DNA of 64,000 bases, taken from NCBI RefSeq assembly GCF_041908905.1, contig NZ_JAYREK010000008.1:1-64000 (forward strand). Direction: 5' to 3'. Position 1 is the stretch's first letter. Each line of letters starts with the position of its first letter. Shown here in pieces: positions 51,390 through 60,290 of the stretch. Position numbers and translations under genes: made by a program. The notes beneath the pieces were generated by a model, which was given only the letters and a program-made list of their open reading frames with translations, was not told the origin of the DNA and made no database searches. Source of the DNA: Zoogloea sp041908905. GTDB lineage: Bacteria; Pseudomonadota; Gammaproteobacteria; Burkholderiales; Rhodocyclaceae.

Positions 51390-53180
51390 ATGCGAACTCA
51401 ATACTGCGGCCTCGTCTCCGCCGCCTATCTCGACCAGATCGTCACCCTCTGCGGCTGGGTTCACCGCCGGCGCGACCACGGCGGCGTGATCTTCATCGAC
51501 CTGCGCGACCGGGAAGGCCTCGTGCAGGTCGTCTGCGATCCCGACCGGGCCGAGATGTTCCAGGTGGCCGAGTCCGTCCGTAACGAATTCGTCCTGAAGA
51601 TCACCGGCAAGGTCCGCCGCCGCCCCGCCGGCACCGAGAACGCCGGCCTCGTCTCCGGTGAGATCGAAGTGCTGTGCCACGACATCGAGGTGCTCAACAC
51701 CTCCGCCACGCCGCCGTTCCAGCTCGACGAGGAGAACCTCTCCGAGACCACCCGCCTGACCCACCGTGTCATCGACCTGCGTCGCCCCCAGATGCAGAAG
51801 AACATGATGCTGCGCTACAAGACGGCGATGGCCTTCCGCCGCTTCCTCGACGCCCAGGGCTTCATCGACATCGAGACCCCGATGCTCACCAAGAGCACCC
51901 CGGAGGGCGCCCGTGACTACCTGGTGCCGTCCCGCGTCCACGACGGCCAGTTCTTCGCCCTGCCCCAGTCCCCGCAGCTCTTCAAGCAGATGCTGATGGT
52001 GGCCGGCTACGACCGCTACTACCAGATCGTCAAGTGCTTCCGCGACGAAGACCTGCGCGCCGACCGCCAGCCCGAGTTCACCCAGGTCGATATCGAGACC
52101 TCCTTCCTCACCGAAGCCGAGATCACGGCGATGATGGAAGAGATGATCCGCACGATCTTCAAGGAGGTCCTCGCCGTCGAGCTGCCCAACCCCTTCCCGC
52201 GCATGAGCTACGCCGAGGCGATGGCCCGCTTCGGCTCCGACAAGCCCGACCTGCGCGTGACCCTCGAACTCACCGACGTCACCGACGCCGTCGCCGATGT
52301 GGCCTTCAAGGTCTTCAGCGGCCCCGCCACCTCCGGCGGCCGCGTGGCCGCCATGCGCGTGCCCGGCGGCGCCAGCCTCACCCGCGGCGAGATCGACGAG
52401 TACACCAAGTTCGTCGGCATCTACGGCGCCCGCGGCCTCGCCTACATCAAGGTCAACGACGTCACCCAGGTCAATGAATCCGGCCTGCAGTCGCCCATCG
52501 TCAAGAACCTCCACGAAACCGCCCTGCGCACCATCCTCGAGCGCACCGGCGCCCAGTCCGGCGACCTGATCTTCTTCGGCGCCGACAAGACCAAGGTCGT
52601 CAACGACGCCCTCGGCGCGCTGCGCATCAAGCTCGGCCACGAGAAGGGCTACGTCAACGGCAAGGCCTGGGAACCCCTGTGGGTCGTCGACTTCCCGATG
52701 TTCGAATACGACGAGGACGACAAGCGCTGGACCGCCTGCCACCACCCCTTCACCAGCCCGAAGGACGAGCACCTCGACCTGCTCACCACCGACCCGGGCA
52801 AGTGCCTCGCCAAGGCCTACGACCTGGCCCTCAACGGCTGGGAAATCGGTGGCGGCTCGGTGCGTATCCACCGCGCCGACGTGCAGGAAAAGGTCTTCTC
52901 GGCCCTCAACATCGGCCCCGAGGAGCAGCAGGCCAAGTTCGGCTTCCTGCTCGACGCCCTCAAGTACGGCGCGCCCCCGCACGGCGGCCTGGCCTTCGGC
53001 CTCGATCGCATCGTCACCATGATGACCGGCGCCGAGTCCATCCGCGACGTGATCGCCTTCCCCAAGACCCAGCGCGCCCAGTGCCTGCTCACCAACGCCC
53101 CGTCGCCGGTGGATGAAAAGCAGCTGCGCGAGCTGCACATCCGCCTGCGCCAGAAGGCTCCGGAAGCGCCGGCCGCCTGA
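51390..53180 (+). CDS. aspS: Aspartyl-tRNA synthetase
   Basis: 596 residues. N-terminal OB anticodon domain (VTLCGWVHRRRDHGGVIFIDLRD), class II core with motif 2 YQIVKCFRDEDLRADRQPEF, the bacterial GAD insertion domain (about 290-420), and motif 3 GLAFGLDRIV. Charges tRNA-Asp; because most betaproteobacteria lack AsnRS, it may also charge tRNA-Asn for GatCAB. Two tRNA-Asp genes occur earlier in the window. Followed by a terminator. Confidence 0.97.
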   Translation: MRTQYCGLVSAAYLDQIVTLCGWVHRRRDHGGVIFIDLRDREGLVQVVCDPDRAEMFQVAESVRNEFVLKITGKVRRRPAGTENAGLVSGEIEVLCHDIEVLNTSATPPFQLDEENLSETTRLTHRVIDLRRPQMQKNMMLRYKTAMAFRRFLDAQGFIDIETPMLTKSTPEGARDYLVPSRVHDGQFFALPQSPQLFKQMLMVAGYDRYYQIVKCFRDEDLRADRQPEFTQVDIETSFLTEAEITAMMEEMIRTIFKEVLAVELPNPFPRMSYAEAMARFGSDKPDLRVTLELTDVTDAVADVAFKVFSGPATSGGRVAAMRVPGGASLTRGEIDEYTKFVGIYGARGLAYIKVNDVTQVNESGLQSPIVKNLHETALRTILERTGAQSGDLIFFGADKTKVVNDALGALRIKLGHEKGYVNGKAWEPLWVVDFPMFEYDEDDKRWTACHHPFTSPKDEHLDLLTTDPGKCLAKAYDLALNGWEIGGGSVRIHRADVQEKVFSALNIGPEEQQAKFGFLLDALKYGAPPHGGLAFGLDRIVTMMTGAESIRDVIAFPKTQRAQCLLTNAPSPVDEKQLRELHIRLRQKAPEAPAA

Positions 53181-53201
53181 CCAACGCCTCTCCGGCACCG
53201 A

Positions 53202-53235
53202 AAAGCGGGCAAACGGCACAGCCGTTGCCCGCTTT
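53202..53235 (+). terminator. Terminator after aspS
   Basis: AAAGCGGGCAA (53202-53212) pairs with TTGCCCGCTTT (53225-53235), with an inner ACGGC/GCCG stem, followed by GTCGTTT. Confidence 0.7.
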
Positions 53236-53311
53236 GTCGTTTACGGGTCTCAAGATTTGATGCCCGCGGCCGTTTCCCGCATAACCGACACCCCCTCCCA
53301 CCGCACCCACC

Positions 53312-54928
53312 GTGATCGAACTCGGCACCATCACCGCCCTCGTCGTCGAGGCAAACCCCAACATGCGGACGCAGCTCCGCAACATGCTGAACATGGCCGG
53401 CATCACCAAGGTTCAGTTCGCCGTCACCGCCGGGGTCGCCATACGCAAGTTGCGGGACAGCATCTACGACCTGATCCTCTGCGAGTACCACATCGGCGAC
53501 GGCCAGGACGGCCAGCACCTGCTCGAAGACCTGCGCCACAACCACATCATCCCGCTGTCGACCCTGTTCGTGATGGTCACCGGCGAGCGCCAGTACGAGC
53601 GGGTCGTGAGTGCCGCCGAGCTGGCGCCCAACGACTACATCCTCAAGCCCTTCGCCGCCGACACCCTGCACGACCGCGTCGAGCGGGCCCTCGTCAAGCG
53701 CGAGGCCTTCATGCCGGCCTACCGGCTCATCGAACTGGGCAACGTGCCCGACGCGATCACCTACTGCACCGAGGCCGAAGAAACCTACCCCCAGTGGCAG
53801 CTCGACTTCCTGCGCCTGCGGGCGGAACTCCACGTGGCCGGCGGCCACGCCGACGAGGCCCAGGCGCTCTACGAGCGCATCCTGGCCACCCGCAGCGTGC
53901 CCTGGGCCCGCCTCGGGCTGGCCAAGGCCCTCTTCATGCAGCGCCGCTACACCGAGGCCGAGTCCCTGCTGAAACCCCTGGTCAGCGAGAACGAACTCTA
54001 CGTGGACGCCTACGACTGGCTGTCGCGCACCCGCGAGGCCGCCGGCGAACTCGAATCCGCGCGCAACGTGCTGGCCCACGCCACGGCCCTGTCACCGCAC
54101 CGGGTCGGACGCCTGCGCCGCCTCGGTGAGCTGTCCATCGCCACCGGCGACCACGATGCCGCCGAAAAGGTGCTCTCCGAAGTCGTCCGCAAGGGCAAGT
54201 ATTCCGACTTTCGCGACCCCGAAGACCACGTCCGCCTGGTCCAGGCCCAGCTCGGCCGTGGCGACACGACCCAGGCCGAGGCCACCATCCGCGACCTCGA
54301 GCGCTCCATGGCCGGCCTCGAGAAGACGCGCATGTGCACCGCCCTGTCGAGCGCCCTGGTGCATGTCCAGAAGGGCGAGACCGAGCAGGCCGGCGAGGCC
54401 CTGAAGACCCTCATCGCCGAATCGGACGGCGCCCAGAACCTCTCACTCGCCCTGAAGGGCGAGCTGGCCCGCGCCTGCTTCGCCACCAATCTCGAGGGTG
54501 AAGGCGCCCAGGTCGTCCTCGACATCATGCGCAACGCCCCCGACGAGCGTACCGTCGCCGCCACCAAGGACATGCTCAAGGACGCCGGCAAGGCCGATCT
54601 CGGCGAGGCGCTGGCGAAGCAGATCAATGCGGAAGTCCGCGACCTGGTGGCCGAGGGCGCCCGCAAGGCCCAGGAAGGCGACCTCGACGGCGCGGTCCAG
54701 TTCATGCTCACCGCCGTCCGCAAGATGCCCGGCAACACCAACGTCCTCTTCAACGCCACGCTGGCCCTGCTCAAGCACATCGAGGGCTGCGGCTGGAACG
54801 AGCGTTACGCCGAGCAGGCCCGCAACATGATGGAGCGGGCGCGCGCCCAGGACCCGGGCAACGCCCGCCTGCCGGCACTTACCACCTTCTACTACAACCT
54901 CCTGAAACGCTACGGGATCGAGCCCTAG
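53312..54928 (+). CDS. Receiver-domain/TPR protein with a Glu in place of the phosphoacceptor Asp
   Basis: 538 residues, GTG start. Residues about 6-125 are a CheY-like receiver: beta1 VVEANPNMR (the usual acidic pair reduced to E-A), Glu58 in LILCEYHIGDGQDG where the phosphorylated Asp belongs, Thr90 in VMVTGE, and Lys112 in ILKPF. The rest (about 130-538) is TPR-like helical repeats (for example DAITYCTEAEETYPQW, EAQALYERILATRS, EAESLLKPLVSEN). Response regulators with C-terminal TPR repeats are known in Pseudomonas and relatives. Here the receiver looks constitutively 'on' or unphosphorylated. No output DNA-binding domain; it probably binds proteins. Confidence 0.88.
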   Translation: MIELGTITALVVEANPNMRTQLRNMLNMAGITKVQFAVTAGVAIRKLRDSIYDLILCEYHIGDGQDGQHLLEDLRHNHIIPLSTLFVMVTGERQYERVVSAAELAPNDYILKPFAADTLHDRVERALVKREAFMPAYRLIELGNVPDAITYCTEAEETYPQWQLDFLRLRAELHVAGGHADEAQALYERILATRSVPWARLGLAKALFMQRRYTEAESLLKPLVSENELYVDAYDWLSRTREAAGELESARNVLAHATALSPHRVGRLRRLGELSIATGDHDAAEKVLSEVVRKGKYSDFRDPEDHVRLVQAQLGRGDTTQAEATIRDLERSMAGLEKTRMCTALSSALVHVQKGETEQAGEALKTLIAESDGAQNLSLALKGELARACFATNLEGEGAQVVLDIMRNAPDERTVAATKDMLKDAGKADLGEALAKQINAEVRDLVAEGARKAQEGDLDGAVQFMLTAVRKMPGNTNVLFNATLALLKHIEGCGWNERYAEQARNMMERARAQDPGNARLPALTTFYYNLLKRYGIEP

Positions 54929-55006
54929 GGCGGGCGCGGAGCGGGGGGTGCACCATCGCGCCCCCCTGCTAAACTGGAAGCCTTCCCACTCGCCGAGGGC
55001 TCCATC

Positions 55007-55384
55007 ATGCTCATGCGCCTCCTGCGGCTCGCCGCAGTCCTGTTCGCCTTCGCCGCCACCGGCGCCGAGGCCCGCGACCTCCTCGACTGGGGAAGCCGCG
55101 ACATCCCGATCGTCTCCGAATCCCGCCTGCCACCCGAGGCCCGCGAGACCCTCGCACTGATCCGCCAGGGGGGGCCCTACCCCTACCGGCGCGACGGCAT
55201 CGCCTTCCAGAACCGCGAGAACCTGCTCCCCGAAGCCCGCCGCGGCCATTACCGCGAATACACCGTACCGACGCCCGGCTCGCGGGACCGGGGCGCGCGG
55301 CGCATCGTCACCGCCGGCAACCCGCCCTCGGCGTACTACTACAGCGACGACCACTACCGCAGCTTCCGGCGCATCCAGGACTGA
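55007..55384 (+). CDS. Secreted barnase-like ribonuclease (N1/T1 family)
   Basis: 125 residues: signal peptide (MRLLRLAAVLFAFAATGAEA), then a microbial RNase domain. Catalytic residues by comparison with barnase: Glu84 in YREYTVPTPG, Arg cluster GSRDRGARRIV (about 92-101) and His116 in SDDHYRSF. It should cleave RNA at guanosine outside the cytoplasm. The start may be the ATG at 55007 or 55013. A barstar-like inhibitor gene begins 2 bp later, forming a toxin/antidote pair. Confidence 0.9.
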   Translation: MLMRLLRLAAVLFAFAATGAEARDLLDWGSRDIPIVSESRLPPEARETLALIRQGGPYPYRRDGIAFQNRENLLPEARRGHYREYTVPTPGSRDRGARRIVTAGNPPSAYYYSDDHYRSFRRIQD

Positions 55385-55386
55385 CC

Positions 55387-55830
55387 ATGCAAGCCCCCGC
55401 CTACCACGACCTTCTGCCCCGCGCCGAGCGGGCCGGGATCTACCACATGCCCTTTGCCGCCGATCTGGCGCTTGAAGAAGCCGCCGAAAGCCTCGACTAC
55501 CCGCTGCACCGGGTCGACCTCGCCCGGGTCGCCACCAAGGAAGCCTTCCTGGCCGCCGTCGGCGAGGCCCTCGGCTTTCCCGACTGGTACGGCCACAACT
55601 GGGACGCCCTCGCCGACTGCCTCACCGACCTGTCGTGGATGGAGGCCGACGGCTACGTGATCGTGCTCGAACGGGCCGACGCCTTTGCCCAGGCCGCCCC
55701 GACCGACTTCGCCACCGCCCTGTCGATCTTCCAGGACGCCGCCGACACCTGGCGCGAGGACGGCGTGCCCTTCTGGACCCTCGTCGGCACCACCTCCGGC
55801 GAGCTCGACTGGCTGCAGGACCTGGCGTGA
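55387..55830 (+). CDS. Barstar-family ribonuclease inhibitor
   Basis: 147 residues, longer than Bacillus barstar (about 90) through an N-terminal 40-residue extension. The core has ATKEAFLAAVGEALGFPDWYGHNWDALADCLTDL, containing the FPxxYGxNWDAL signature that plugs the RNase active site, with conserved Asp/Glu after it. It protects the cytoplasm from the RNase encoded just upstream. It overlaps the next gene (nudB) by 4 bp (GTGA). Confidence 0.92.
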   Translation: MQAPAYHDLLPRAERAGIYHMPFAADLALEEAAESLDYPLHRVDLARVATKEAFLAAVGEALGFPDWYGHNWDALADCLTDLSWMEADGYVIVLERADAFAQAAPTDFATALSIFQDAADTWREDGVPFWTLVGTTSGELDWLQDLA

Positions 55831-56279
55831 GCGCGCCCTACAAGCAGCCGGTGTCGGTGCTGGTGGTGATCCACACGCCGGCGCTGGAGGTGCTGATCCT
55901 CGAACGGGCGGGCAGCACCGGGCTGTGGCAGTCGGTGACCGGCAGCCGCGAGGGCGACGAGGCCCCGGCCGCCACGGCGCTGCGCGAGGTCGAGGAGGAA
56001 ACCGGCATCCGCGCCGACGCCGACGCGCTCCACGACTGGCAGCTCGCCAACCGCTTCGTGATCATGCAGCGCTGGCGGGGCCGCTACGCGCCGGGCGTGC
56101 TCCACAACACAGAACACGTGTTCAGCCTGTGCGTGCCGGCGCCCCAGCCGGTCCGGCTGGCCCCCGACGAGCACCTCGCCGCCTGCTGGCTGCCCTGGCA
56201 GGAGGCCGCCGAGGCGGTGTTCTCATGGACCAACCGGGACGCGATCCACCTCCTCGCCCGGCGCCTCGGGGCCGGCTAG
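55827..56279 (+). CDS. nudB: Dihydroneopterin triphosphate pyrophosphohydrolase (Nudix, NudB-type)
   Basis: 150 residues from the GTG at 55827, which overlaps the barstar stop codon (GTGA). The Nudix box G-x5-E-x7-REUxEExGU fits exactly (GSREGDEAP..ATALREVEEETGI). Flanks KQPVSVLVVIHTP and RWRGRYAPGVLHNTEHVFSL are NudB-like; the folate-pathway role is inferred, supported by the usual aspS-nudB linkage. It ends against the convergent CWC gene, overlapping by 4 bp. Confidence 0.88.
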   Translation: MSAPYKQPVSVLVVIHTPALEVLILERAGSTGLWQSVTGSREGDEAPAATALREVEEETGIRADADALHDWQLANRFVIMQRWRGRYAPGVLHNTEHVFSLCVPAPQPVRLAPDEHLAACWLPWQEAAEAVFSWTNRDAIHLLARRLGAG

Positions 56280-56491
56280 ATTTTCGCGGCCTTGCCGGCC
56301 TGCTGGGCCTCCACCAGCCGTGCCAGGCACTCGGGGCAGTAGCAGCCCGCCGCACCGGTGGCGGGGAGCGCCAGCAGCGGCGGCAGCGCGGCGCACCAGC
56401 ACTCCGTCAGGCCGGCCTGCATGCCGCAGGTGAAGGCGGCCCCACAGGCCGGGCAGGTATTGGTCGGCGGACAGGGATTCTCATGCGGCAT
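56276..56491 (-). CDS. Small cysteine-rich CWC-family protein
   Basis: 71 residues from the ATG at 56491. Eight Cys in CPPTNTCPACGAAFTCG, ECWCAALPP (the CWC motif) and CYCPECLARL, likely binding zinc. Function unknown. Convergent with nudB and overlapping it by 4 bp; codon use follows the neighbours. Confidence 0.85.
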   Translation of the reverse strand: MPHENPCPPTNTCPACGAAFTCGMQAGLTECWCAALPPLLALPATGAAGCYCPECLARLVEAQQAGKAAKI

Positions 56492-56537
56492 CTTCGGGCT
56501 CCGGGTCGGCAAACGCGGGTTTATACCCCATGCGGGG

Positions 56538-56566
56538 CTTGAAGTGCCGCACGGCGGGCCCTATAT
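56538..56566 (+). promoter_or_regulatory. Sigma-32 (heat-shock) promoter of hsp20
   Basis: CTTGAA (56538-56543) followed after 15 bp by CCCTATAT (56559-56566), close to the sigma-32 consensus CTTGAAA-N11-16-CCCCATNT. It lies 59 bp before the hsp20 start codon and overlaps the 5' end of the divergent CWC gene region. Confidence 0.82.
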
Positions 56567-56625
56567 ACAAATCAGCGAGGGCCCCATCCCTCTTCAAGCC
56601 CCAGACCAGACAAGGAGAATTACGA

Positions 56626-57051
56626 ATGAGCAACATCACTCGCCGTGACCCTCTTGACGACTTCTTCCGCGGCTTCTTCGTGCGCCCGGTGGAGTATGGT
56701 GGCGGGCCGATGGCCAACGCCGAGGCGCCCCAGATGCGCGTCGACGTGAAGGAGCAGGACGACGCCTATCAGGTGCATGCCGAGCTGCCGGGCATCAAGA
56801 AGGAAGATATCCACGTTCATATCGACGGCCCGGTGGTGTCCATCAGCGCCGAGCGCAAGCAGGACAAGGAAGTGAAGGAAGGCGAACGCATCCTGCGCAC
56901 CGAGCGTTACTTCGGCCAGGTGTCGCGCAGCTTCCAGCTGGGCCAGGACGTGGACGAAGGCCGGGCGACCGCCCGGTTCAACGACGGGGTGCTGGAACTC
57001 ACCCTGCCCAAGAAGGTCGCTCCGCAGGCCAAGCGCCTGATCATCGAATAA
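56626..57051 (+). CDS. Hsp20/alpha-crystallin small heat-shock chaperone
   Basis: 141 residues; ATG with AAGGAG upstream. The alpha-crystallin domain begins RVDVKEQDDAYQVHAELPGI and ends with ARFNDGVLELTLPK (the A-x-x-x-x-GVL motif); the N-terminal arm RRDPLDDFFRGFF is typical and the C-terminus carries KRLIIE. ATP-independent holdase under heat stress, driven by the sigma-32-type promoter just upstream. Confidence 0.95.
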   Translation: MSNITRRDPLDDFFRGFFVRPVEYGGGPMANAEAPQMRVDVKEQDDAYQVHAELPGIKKEDIHVHIDGPVVSISAERKQDKEVKEGERILRTERYFGQVSRSFQLGQDVDEGRATARFNDGVLELTLPKKVAPQAKRLIIE

Positions 57052-57080
57052 ACCACCAGCAGCCCGCAGGTGGCCGCCAG

Positions 57081-57113
57081 GGGGCGGGAGGCGCGAGCTT
57101 TCCGCCCCTTTCG
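57081..57113 (+). terminator. Terminator after hsp20
   Basis: GGGGCGG (57081-57087) pairs with CCGCCCC (57102-57108), followed by TTTCGTT. Confidence 0.55.
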
Positions 57114-57208
57114 TTGTCGGCCGGTGTCACGCGCGGGGCGCTCCAAGCCCCGCCGCAGGGATTACAATCGCGGCTACCCGTAATCACCCTTCTGCGCCGC
57201 ACGAGACC

Positions 57209-58108
57209 ATGACCGAGCACATCGACACCTCCAACCTGTCCCCCGCCCAGAAAGCCGCGATCATCGCCGAAGCCCTGCCCTACATCCGTCGCTTCCAGGA
57301 CAAGACCCTGGTCATCAAGTACGGCGGCAACGCGATGACCGACCCGCACCTCAAGGAATGCTTCGCCCACGACGTGGTGCTGCTCAAGCTGGTGGGCTTC
57401 AACCCGGTGGTCGTCCACGGCGGCGGCCCGCAGATCGAAACGATGCTCTCCCGCGTCGGCAAGAAGGGCGAGTTCGTGCAGGGCATGCGCGTCACCGACG
57501 CCGAGACCATGGAGGTCGTCGAGATGGTGCTCGGCGGCCAGGTCAATAAAGAGATCGTCAGCCTCATCAACCAGGCCGGCGGCAAGGCCGTCGGCCTCAC
57601 CGGCAAGGACTCCAACTTCATCCGCGCCAGGAAGCTGATGATGGAAGACAAGGGCAACCCGGGCGACCTGATCGACATCGGCCAGGTCGGCGACATCACC
57701 GACATCGACCCGAGCCTGATCGCCTTCCTCGACAAGGGCGACTTCATCCCGGTGATCGCCCCGATCGGCGTGGGCGAGGACGGCGAGAGCTACAACATCA
57801 ACGCCGACGTGGTTGCCGGCAAGCTGGCAGAGATCCTCAAGGCCGAGAAGCTGGTGCTGCTCACCAACACCTCGGGCGTGCTCGACAAGCAGGGCAAGCT
57901 CCTCACCGGCCTCACCCCCCGCGACATCGACGACCTGGTGGCCGACGGCACCCTCTCCGGCGGCATGCTGCCCAAGATCGCCTCCGCCCTCGACGCCGCC
58001 CGCAACGGCGTGAAGAGCGTGCACATCATCGACGGCCGCGTCGAACACTGCCTGCTCCTCGAGATCCTCACCGACCACGGCGTCGGCACCATGATCAAGA
58101 GCAGCTGA
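57209..58108 (+). CDS. argB: Acetylglutamate kinase
   Basis: 299 residues. Amino-acid kinase fold: KTLVIKYGGNAM, VVVHGGGPQIE, LTGKDSNF, NINADVVAGKLAEILKAEKLVLLTNTSGV. Phosphorylates N-acetylglutamate in arginine synthesis. The N-terminal helix (TSNLSPAQKAAIIAEALPYIRRF, about 6-28) is present in arginine-feedback-inhibited hexameric enzymes. A TACAAT (57163-57168) upstream may be the -10. Followed by a hairpin terminator. Confidence 0.96.
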   Translation: MTEHIDTSNLSPAQKAAIIAEALPYIRRFQDKTLVIKYGGNAMTDPHLKECFAHDVVLLKLVGFNPVVVHGGGPQIETMLSRVGKKGEFVQGMRVTDAETMEVVEMVLGGQVNKEIVSLINQAGGKAVGLTGKDSNFIRARKLMMEDKGNPGDLIDIGQVGDITDIDPSLIAFLDKGDFIPVIAPIGVGEDGESYNINADVVAGKLAEILKAEKLVLLTNTSGVLDKQGKLLTGLTPRDIDDLVADGTLSGGMLPKIASALDAARNGVKSVHIIDGRVEHCLLLEILTDHGVGTMIKSS

Positions 58109-58131
58109 TCCGCCTCGCAGCGGCCGCACGG

Positions 58132-58165
58132 GAGGGGCGCATCACGGTGCGCCCCTCGTGCTTTG
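58132..58165 (+). terminator. Terminator after argB
   Basis: A 10-bp perfect stem GAGGGGCGCA/TGCGCCCCTC (58132-58141 with 58148-58157), followed by GTGCTTTG; the T-tract is short. Confidence 0.6.
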
Positions 58166-58251
58166 CCCCCCCGGCCACGGCCACCTGCCGGCGCGGGGAA
58201 CCCTCGCCGGCTACAATGGTCAGCCAGATTCCCTTCAGCCATCCGCCTCCC

Positions 58252-58755
58252 ATGCTTTACCGCCTCCCCTTCCGCCTCCTGGCCCTGCTCCTCTTCGCCG
58301 CCTGCGCGGCCCTGCTCGCCTTCGGGCTCTACCTGCAGCACGCGCAGGGCATCGAGCCCTGCCCGATGTGCATCATGCAGCGTTACGCCCTGGCCACCTG
58401 CGGGCTGATCGGCCTGCTCGCCGGGCTGCACAACCCGGGGCGCCGCGGCGTGTCGGGCTACGCCCTGCTGCTGGCCATCGCCGCCCTCGCCGGGCTGGGC
58501 GTCGCGGCGCGGCAGTCGTGGATGCAGTGGTTCCCGCCCGCGGTCTCCGAGTGCGGCCCCGGCCTCGAATACATGCTCGAGAGCTTCCCCCTCAGCGCGG
58601 CGCTGCCGATGATCTTCCGCGGCGCGGGCGACTGCTCGGTGGTGGACTGGAGCTTCCTCGGCCTGTCGATCGCCAACTGGTCCTTCGTCAGCTTCTCCGC
58701 CATCCTCGTCACCCTGGCGGTTTACCTGTGGCAGCGCGCCCGGCAGGCGGGCTGA
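58252..58755 (+). CDS. dsbB: Disulfide bond formation protein DsbB
   Basis: 167 residues from the ATG at 58252. Four helices; first periplasmic loop with CPMC (GIEPCPMCIMQRYA), second periplasmic loop with Cys in VSECGPGLEYM and GDCSVVDW. Reoxidises DsbA and passes electrons to ubiquinone. A TACAAT about 40 bp upstream (58212-58217) may be its -10. Confidence 0.93.
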   Translation: MLYRLPFRLLALLLFAACAALLAFGLYLQHAQGIEPCPMCIMQRYALATCGLIGLLAGLHNPGRRGVSGYALLLAIAALAGLGVAARQSWMQWFPPAVSECGPGLEYMLESFPLSAALPMIFRGAGDCSVVDWSFLGLSIANWSFVSFSAILVTLAVYLWQRARQAG

Positions 58756-58792
58756 CCCGCCCCCTGCAAGACAGGGCGTCGAACCGCGCCCC

Positions 58793-58821
58793 TTCAGAAG
58801 CGCCGCCCGCCGCTTTACAAT
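58793..58821 (+). promoter_or_regulatory. Candidate sigma-70 promoter of ychF
   Basis: TTCAGA (58793-58798), 17-bp spacer, TACAAT (58816-58821), about 54 bp before the ychF start codon. The -35 match is only four of six. Confidence 0.5.
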
Positions 58822-58874
58822 AGCGGGCTGTCCGGCACACCCTGCCGGAAACCACTGAACATCAAAGGATTTCC

Positions 58875-59966
<1,092 letters not shown>

Positions 59967-60046
59967 CCCCCCTCGCCTCCGCAGCCACCACCACGCCCCC
60001 CCTTGCGGAGCCGGGGTGAGTTGTCTGCGGAGCCTCGAGAGCCGGC

Positions 60047-60290
60047 CTCGGAGGCTAACTCTCGAGGCGGTGGAGGATAACTTTTTAGCCTCCGGGCTTC
60101 GGCATTTATCCTCCCGAGGATAATTCGTTACCCTCGGAAGCTGACTATTTATCCTCCCCAACCTCGACATTTACCCTCGGAAGATAAGCATTTATCTCCC
60201 CCAGGCTGACTCATCAGCCTCCGAAGGTAAAAAGTTAAGCTCACCTGGATACACCTTTACCCCCGGCAGGATAACTCGCGCTCCCTGGCC
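60047..60290. repeat. Tandem array of about eleven degenerate 21-22-bp hairpin units
   Basis: Each unit is a left half-site like GGAGGATAA, four bases, then TTATCCTCC or a variant. Left TAA/TGA (or degenerate) triplets start at 60056, 60078, 60099, 60121, 60142, 60164, 60185, 60207, 60228, 60250, 60272, and right TTA/TCA triplets at 60085, 60106, 60128, 60149, 60171, 60192, 60214, 60235, 60257: steps alternate 21 and 22. Clear hairpins are 60072-60093, 60114-60137 (TTCG loop), 60179-60200 and 60203-60220. In the last, TGA/TCA replaces TAA/TTA on both sides, preserving pairing. It fills the convergent gap after ychF and ends at the ABC gene stop. Function unknown. Confidence 0.85.

Noticed and set aside
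60047..60290. CRISPR array
   Set aside because: Units abut without unique spacers, are only 21-22 bp and are internally palindromic along their length; no cas gene nearby.
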